Below are positions 42,464-46,662 of a stretch of DNA of 46,662 bases, piece by piece. Within the stretch, counting starts at the first letter, position 1. The number at the start of each line of letters is the position of its first letter. This stretch comes from Pseudomonadota bacterium (GTDB taxonomy: Bacteria; Pseudomonadota; Gammaproteobacteria; Burkholderiales; Burkholderiaceae_C): positions 1 through 46,662 of the forward strand of contig JAJZTW010000027.1 of the NCBI GenBank assembly GCA_021847345.1, given 5' to 3'. The translations under genes and the position numbers were made by a program. The notes beneath the pieces are model-generated. The model did not search any database. It was not told the DNA's origin and saw only the letters and a program-made list of their open reading frames with translations.

Positions 42464-45400
42464 ATGCGCACGGCAGACTACAGGCGCTCGGCCGCGGCTC
42501 AGCCGAGTATGGCGCGCCGCGGTGTGCAAGTCCGCGTCGCCCGGCCCGCGTGCGCAGCCGCCGCCGCAGCACGCGCGCAGCAGCAGGCTGCCGTGCTCGT
42601 GCCGGCGGCGCTGGCGGTCGCGCTGGCGATGGGCTTTGCAACGCCGGCGTGGGCCGGCGCCCCGGTGATCGCGCCCCCCGCGGGCAATGCCATCGTTCCC
42701 GACGGGCGCACGCAGACCGTCGTCTCCCAGGTCGGGCGCAACGTCACCGATATCGCGACCCGTACGATCAGCGCGGGCATCGGCTACAACAGCTTCAGCC
42801 GTTTCGTCGTCGGGCAAGGCAACGACGTCAACATGCTGCTGCCGGGCGGAACGAGCCGGCTGGTCAACATCGTCACCGGAGGCCCCGTCGACATCGAAGG
42901 GGTGCTCAGGTCCTTCAAGGACGGCGCGCTCGGCGGCAACGTCGTGTTCGCCGATTCGCAGGGACTGATCGTCGGGCGCAGCGGCGTCGTCGACGTCGGC
43001 GGCTTCACCGTCGTGACACCCACATCCTCGGTGCTCGGTCGCCTGATCGACGCATCGGGCAAGGTGGACGACGCACTGTCGCGGCGCCTGCTCGCCGGCA
43101 ACGTGCCTTTGTCCAGCGACGGATCGGTGGTGATCGACGGCAAGGTGCTGGCGCAGCACGGAGTGGCGATCTTCGCGCACGACGTGCTGGTCGGCGCGAC
43201 GCCGTCGGGCGGCCAGGCCGCGGCGCAGCAGGCGGCGCTGTTCCAGTCGACCGTGAACACCAGCGGGCTGGTGCAGGGGGCGGCCATCGTCGCCCGCGGA
43301 GGAAACATCCAGATCGTCGCCGCGCACGACGCCACGGTCGACGGCACGCTGAGCGCCGACGCGTCGAAGGGCGGTGCCGGAAGCGTGAGCATCTCCGCCG
43401 GTCACGACGTGCATGTCGGCGCGCACATTTCCACCGACGGCGCACCCGCAACGGGCGCGGGCAGCATCTCCATCCGCTCCGGCGGGGACATCGACGTCGC
43501 GGCCACGGCGGTGCTCAGCGCCGCGGGCGCGGGCGCCGGCTCCGACGGAGGGCACATTTCCATCAAGGCGGGCCGGAACCTCGACGTCGCCGACGGTGCG
43601 ACCCTGCAGGCGCAGGCCGGCTCCACCGGCAACGCCGGGGAAATCGAACTGTCAGCCAAGGACAAGGCGACGCTGGGAAGGCTCAACCTCGACCTCGGCG
43701 CGGCGCACGGCCAGGCCGGGTTGCTGCTGGTCGACCCGACCGACCTGATCGTCGACAACACCAACGACAGTGCGTACACCACGGGCGGCGGATCGGTCCA
43801 GCTCATGGCGTCGAACTCGATCACCATCGACGGCACGGGGGTCATCAACACCGAGGCTCCCGGCGGGGCGTCCGGCGGCAATATCGAGCTGGACGCGCCG
43901 TCGATCAGCCTCCTCGGCGGCGCGCAGCTGCTCGCCGGGACCGGCGCGAACGCGGGAACCATCACGCTGAACGCGCAGGCGACCGCGAGCAGCGCGGCGC
44001 AGATCGACATCGGCGACAGCAGCGGGTCGGCTGCGGTGCTGCAGGGCGGGAAGATCCTGCTCGAAGCCACGTCGGACCTCGCGCAGTCGTACGACCACGC
44101 GACGATCACCATCCAGGATGCGAAGCTGATGGCCAGCGGCGCGCTGAGCGCCAGCGCCACCGCGACCGGGGGAACCCAGGTCAACGCGGTCGCCGCCGCC
44201 GGCTCGGCCGACGTGCTCGCATCGGTGAAGATCATCGGGGCCTCCAACGTCACGTCCGCGGGTGCGATGATCCTGAGCTCGAGCGCGACGAGCACGGTCG
44301 GCGCGACCGGAGCGATTCCCGCGTCGCTGTCGCTGCCTGCCGATGCGTCGGTGGCCGTCGATCAGGTCGACAGCACGAGCACGGTGGAGATCGGTGGCAG
44401 TTCCTCGGTCAGCACCACCGGCGCGAACCATGCGCTGGAGCTCGAGGCGACCAACGACGTGACGTCGAATGTCGTCGCCGACGCATCGGGCGCCTCGGCC
44501 GGCGCCAGCGTCGCCGTGAACATCGTGAAGGTGCAGACCTCGTCGACCATCGACGGCAGTGCCAATGTCGCCTCGGCAGGCAATCTGCAGCTGTCCGGCA
44601 CGACGACGGTTGTGATGAGCACCTCGGCCAAGGCTTCGCAGGGCGGTGCGTCGTCGGCCGCGGGCGGCGGCAGCTCCACGTCGCAATACCTGTCCGATCC
44701 GCGTTTCGCGCCGGACCTCGCAACCAGCGACGGCGCGGTGACCGGCGCTGCCGCGCTGGCGATCAGCGATCTCGGATCCGCCACCACGGTGGGCATGTCG
44801 TCGACCACGCAGGCCACGGCCGCGGGGCAGCTGCAGCTGCAGTCACAGGCCGCCAACGGCGCGTCGTCCATCGCCGACGGGTCGGCGGTCGGAAGCTCTT
44901 CCGGGCAGCTCGGCATCGGCGCCGCGGTGGCGCTGAACCTGGACCATGTGTCCGACGACGCGACGCTGGCGCAGGACGTGAAGGCGGCGAGCCTCGACGT
45001 GTCCGCGCAGATGACGGGCGGCATCGCCGCCAACCGTTTTCTCACGAGCGCCACGGCCGGGGCCGGCGCCTCCGACGTCGGCGTTGCCGGCGCACTCGCG
45101 ACCAACCTGGTGGACAGCGAGTCGGTGGCGCAGGTGGCGTCGGGGTCGGTGCAGATCGCGGGCGGCGGAGCGGTGGACGTGGGCTCGGACGACCTGACGT
45201 CGAGCAGCGTGTCGGCGCTGCCGGCGGGGGCGGGTGCGAGCGGGGGCTCGGTGGGGGTGGGCGCTTCGGTGGCGCTGAACATCGTGGCCACGCGCTCGCA
45301 GGCGCAGCTGGCCGACGGCACGTCGCTGACGGGGGCCGGGGCGGTGACGCTGGAGGCCGACGGCACGCACGTGGTGAGCACGCAAGCCGACCAGGGAGCG

Positions 45401-46662
45401 GCGGGCGGGGTGGCGGTGACGCCGGTGGTGGCGCTGTCGCTGGTCAACGACCAGACGCAGGCGACGATCGGGGCGTTGGCGGGAGGGCTGCAGGCCGGCG
45501 GCGCGGTGCAGGTGAGCGCGTCGCAGACGGCCACCGAGGCCACCGAGGCCAGCGGCAGCGCGGCCGGCGGCAAGGCGGCGGTGGGGGCCGCGCTGGCGGT
45601 GTCGGTGATCGACGACTCGGTGCTGGCGACGACGTCGACGAGCGTGGACGCGGGCGGCGCGGTGGACTTCGCGGCCAGCGGGGTGTCGCTGAGCGTGGCC
45701 AGCGCGACGGCCAGCGCCAGCGGGGGCAATCAGGCCACGAGCAGCGGCTCGGCGCCGTCGGGAGAGGACTCGAGCGTCGACGCGAAGATCCAGAAGCAGT
45801 CGAACTCGGCCGAGACGAAGGCGAGTTCGGCCGGCGTGGGCAGCGCATCGCAGCAGTCGGCCGACAGCACGTCGTCGGGCGGCGAGAACGGGCAGGGCTC
45901 GACCAGCGAAGGCTCGGTGGCGGTGGCGGCGGCGATCGCGGTGGACGTGGCGAACTCGACGGTGCAGGCGTACGTGCCGGCGGCGGTGGGGGTGACGGCG
46001 AGCGGCGGGCTGGGCGTGACCGCGGTGTCGAACATGGATGCGCGCACGATCGCCGACGGCAGCCAGGTGGCGGGCGGGGGCACGTCGGTGGGGATCGGTG
46101 CGGCGGTGGCGATCACGCTGGCGCACCAGGTCAACGATGCGACGCTGGGTTCGTCGACGGCGCTGTCGTCGGCGCCGACGACGGGCACGCTGACGGCAGG
46201 GGATTACCAGGCGGGTTCGCTGACGCTGACGGCGCTGCAGACGGACCAGGGGGTGGCGTCGCCGGCGGTGCCGGGGTCGACGTCGCCGGGGCCTGCGTCG
46301 GTGGACGCGACGCTGGGCACGCAAAGCGGGCGCGAGGACCTGTACTCGGCGCAGGCCACGTCCGGCGCTGGCGCGTCGAAGGTGGGCGTGGCGGGGTCGT
46401 TGGCGCTGGACCTGGTGGACAGCGAGTCGGTGGCGCAGGTGGCGTCGGGGTCGGTGCAGATCACGGGCGGCGGAGCGGTGGACGTGGGCTCGGACGACCT
46501 GACGTCGAGCAGCGTGTCGGCGCTGCCGGCGGGGACGGGTGCGAGCGGGGGCTCGGTGGGGGTGGGCGCTTCGGTGGCGCTGAACATCGTGGCCACGCGC
46601 TCGCAGGCGCAGCTGGCCGACGGCACGTCGCTGACGGGGGCCGGGGCGGTGACGCTGGAGGC
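42464..46662 (+). CDS. Giant LktA/filamentous-haemagglutinin-type adhesin (3' partial)
   Basis: At least 1399 residues, open at the right edge. GGGGGGAGA before the ATG. A long signal region (hydrophobic AVLVPAALAVALAMGFATPAWA, cleavage near residue 64) precedes a two-partner-secretion domain: ISAGIGYNSFSRFVVGQGNDVNMLLPGGTSRLVNIV, with DIEGVLRSFKDGALGGNVVFADSQGLIVGRSGVVDVG. Then comes a beta-helix-like repeat stalk with GGNIQIVAAHDATVDG and GSISIRSGGDIDVAATAV type turns, followed by at least ten blocks resembling xGxGAAVAL...A.L. There are almost no Cys or aromatics. Such proteins are exported by a TpsB outer-membrane pore and act in adhesion or toxin-like functions. The residue range about 880-965 is nearly repeated from about 1316 on. 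No tpsB gene in the window. Confidence 0.87.
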   Translation, partial: MRTADYRRSAAAQPSMARRGVQVRVARPACAAAAAARAQQQAAVLVPAALAVALAMGFATPAWAGAPVIAPPAGNAIVPDGRTQTVVSQVGRNVTDIATRTISAGIGYNSFSRFVVGQGNDVNMLLPGGTSRLVNIVTGGPVDIEGVLRSFKDGALGGNVVFADSQGLIVGRSGVVDVGGFTVVTPTSSVLGRLIDASGKVDDALSRRLLAGNVPLSSDGSVVIDGKVLAQHGVAIFAHDVLVGATPSGGQAAAQQAALFQSTVNTSGLVQGAAIVARGGNIQIVAAHDATVDGTLSADASKGGAGSVSISAGHDVHVGAHISTDGAPATGAGSISIRSGGDIDVAATAVLSAAGAGAGSDGGHISIKAGRNLDVADGATLQAQAGSTGNAGEIELSAKDKATLGRLNLDLGAAHGQAGLLLVDPTDLIVDNTNDSAYTTGGGSVQLMASNSITIDGTGVINTEAPGGASGGNIELDAPSISLLGGAQLLAGTGANAGTITLNAQATASSAAQIDIGDSSGSAAVLQGGKILLEATSDLAQSYDHATITIQDAKLMASGALSASATATGGTQVNAVAAAGSADVLASVKIIGASNVTSAGAMILSSSATSTVGATGAIPASLSLPADASVAVDQVDSTSTVEIGGSSSVSTTGANHALELEATNDVTSNVVADASGASAGASVAVNIVKVQTSSTIDGSANVASAGNLQLSGTTTVVMSTSAKASQGGASSAAGGGSSTSQYLSDPRFAPDLATSDGAVTGAAALAISDLGSATTVGMSSTTQATAAGQLQLQSQAANGASSIADGSAVGSSSGQLGIGAAVALNLDHVSDDATLAQDVKAASLDVSAQMTGGIAANRFLTSATAGAGASDVGVAGALATNLVDSESVAQVASGSVQIAGGGAVDVGSDDLTSSSVSALPAGAGASGGSVGVGASVALNIVATRSQAQLADGTSLTGAGAVTLEADGTHVVSTQADQGAAGGVAVTPVVALSLVNDQTQATIGALAGGLQAGGAVQVSASQTATEATEASGSAAGGKAAVGAALAVSVIDDSVLATTSTSVDAGGAVDFAASGVSLSVASATASASGGNQATSSGSAPSGEDSSVDAKIQKQSNSAETKASSAGVGSASQQSADSTSSGGENGQGSTSEGSVAVAAAIAVDVANSTVQAYVPAAVGVTASGGLGVTAVSNMDARTIADGSQVAGGGTSVGIGAAVAITLAHQVNDATLGSSTALSSAPTTGTLTAGDYQAGSLTLTALQTDQGVASPAVPGSTSPGPASVDATLGTQSGREDLYSAQATSGAGASKVGVAGSLALDLVDSESVAQVASGSVQITGGGAVDVGSDDLTSSSVSALPAGTGASGGSVGVGASVALNIVATRSQAQLADGTSLTGAGAVTLE
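45105..45357 (+). repeat. 253-bp direct repeat inside the adhesin gene, copy 1
   Basis: Identical to 46410-46662 except for two single-base substitutions (G/A in the ATCGCG/ATCACG context and C/A in GGGGCGGG/GGGACGGG). The period is 1305 bp, exactly 435 codons, so frame is kept. Both copies encode LVDSESVAQVASGSVQI to LADGTSLTGAGAVTLE. Confidence 0.95.
46410..46662 (+). repeat. 253-bp direct repeat inside the adhesin gene, copy 2 (runs to window end)
   Basis: Second copy, matched to 45105-45357 at 251 of 253 positions. It continues to the last base shown, so the true repeat length is larger and unknown. The protein similarity extends upstream (AGASKVGVAGSLALDL versus AGASDVGVAGALATNL) but at lower DNA identity. 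Confidence 0.95.

Noticed and set aside
43402-46324. Several long minus-strand frames opposite the adhesin
   Set aside because: They mirror the adhesin repeats (the same peptide appears twice) and contain no signal or domain.

Overview
The window is about 46.7 kb of very GC-rich, gene-dense DNA from a Gram-negative bacterium. Gene content and order suggest a betaproteobacterium of the Burkholderiales type: multidomain c-di-GMP proteins, a CadR/CadA metal module, YeeE/YedE pairs, an IorAB-type molybdenum hydroxylase and a two-partner-secretion adhesin. No rRNA or species marker is present, so the assignment is inference. No transposase, integrase or CRISPR array was found. Coding sequence covers most of both strands, and nearly all long unassigned reading frames are GC-driven shadows of real genes.

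Layout. 1-3908: signalling pair, a PAS-GGDEF-(globin-like)-GAF-EAL protein whose 5' end lies outside the window, then an HD-GYP phosphodiesterase. 4008-8956: mixed small genes (SDR, small membrane protein, MFS carrier, three exported or membrane-anchored proteins of unknown role), with an 84-bp tandem repeat, a 19-bp perfect palindrome and a truncated acetyltransferase remnant, which looks like a rearranged stretch. 8984-12501: a MoaD-like protein paired with a BNR-type propeller, a beta-hydroxyacid dehydrogenase and an exported FmdE-like protein. 12788-19904: chemoreceptor, amino-acid permease, LysR regulator divergent from a BASS-family carrier, small cytochrome c, and AzlCD. 19917-22715: divergent cadR/cadA with a MerR-type promoter. 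22818-29690: SrkA-type kinase, small membrane protein, a complete MacA-MacB-outer-membrane-factor efflux operon, and a MOSC protein.

29857-34976: a degenerate HD-GYP protein, an alpha/beta hydrolase, a 3-hydroxyisobutyryl-CoA-hydrolase-like enzyme, a DMT exporter, and an ECF sigma factor with a zinc-finger partner; a 165-bp imperfect palindrome lies between the hydrolase and the hydratase-family gene. 35152-40703: Tat-exported molybdenum hydroxylase (two subunits), a YeeE/YedE pair behind an AT-rich operator-like array, and a MgtC/DUF4010-type membrane protein.

40777-46662: a tRNA-Asp(GTC) gene followed by a second, abnormal element that keeps the tRNA-Asp acceptor stem, 3' CCA and terminator but has a different interior. 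After 488 bp without a normal protein gene come a SapC-family gene and a very large LktA/filamentous-haemagglutinin-type adhesin that runs off the end of the window. The adhesin contains a nearly identical 253-bp repeat at a 1305-bp period and shows a visible codon-usage shift. The tRNA-like element and the adhesin locus are the most unusual parts of the window.
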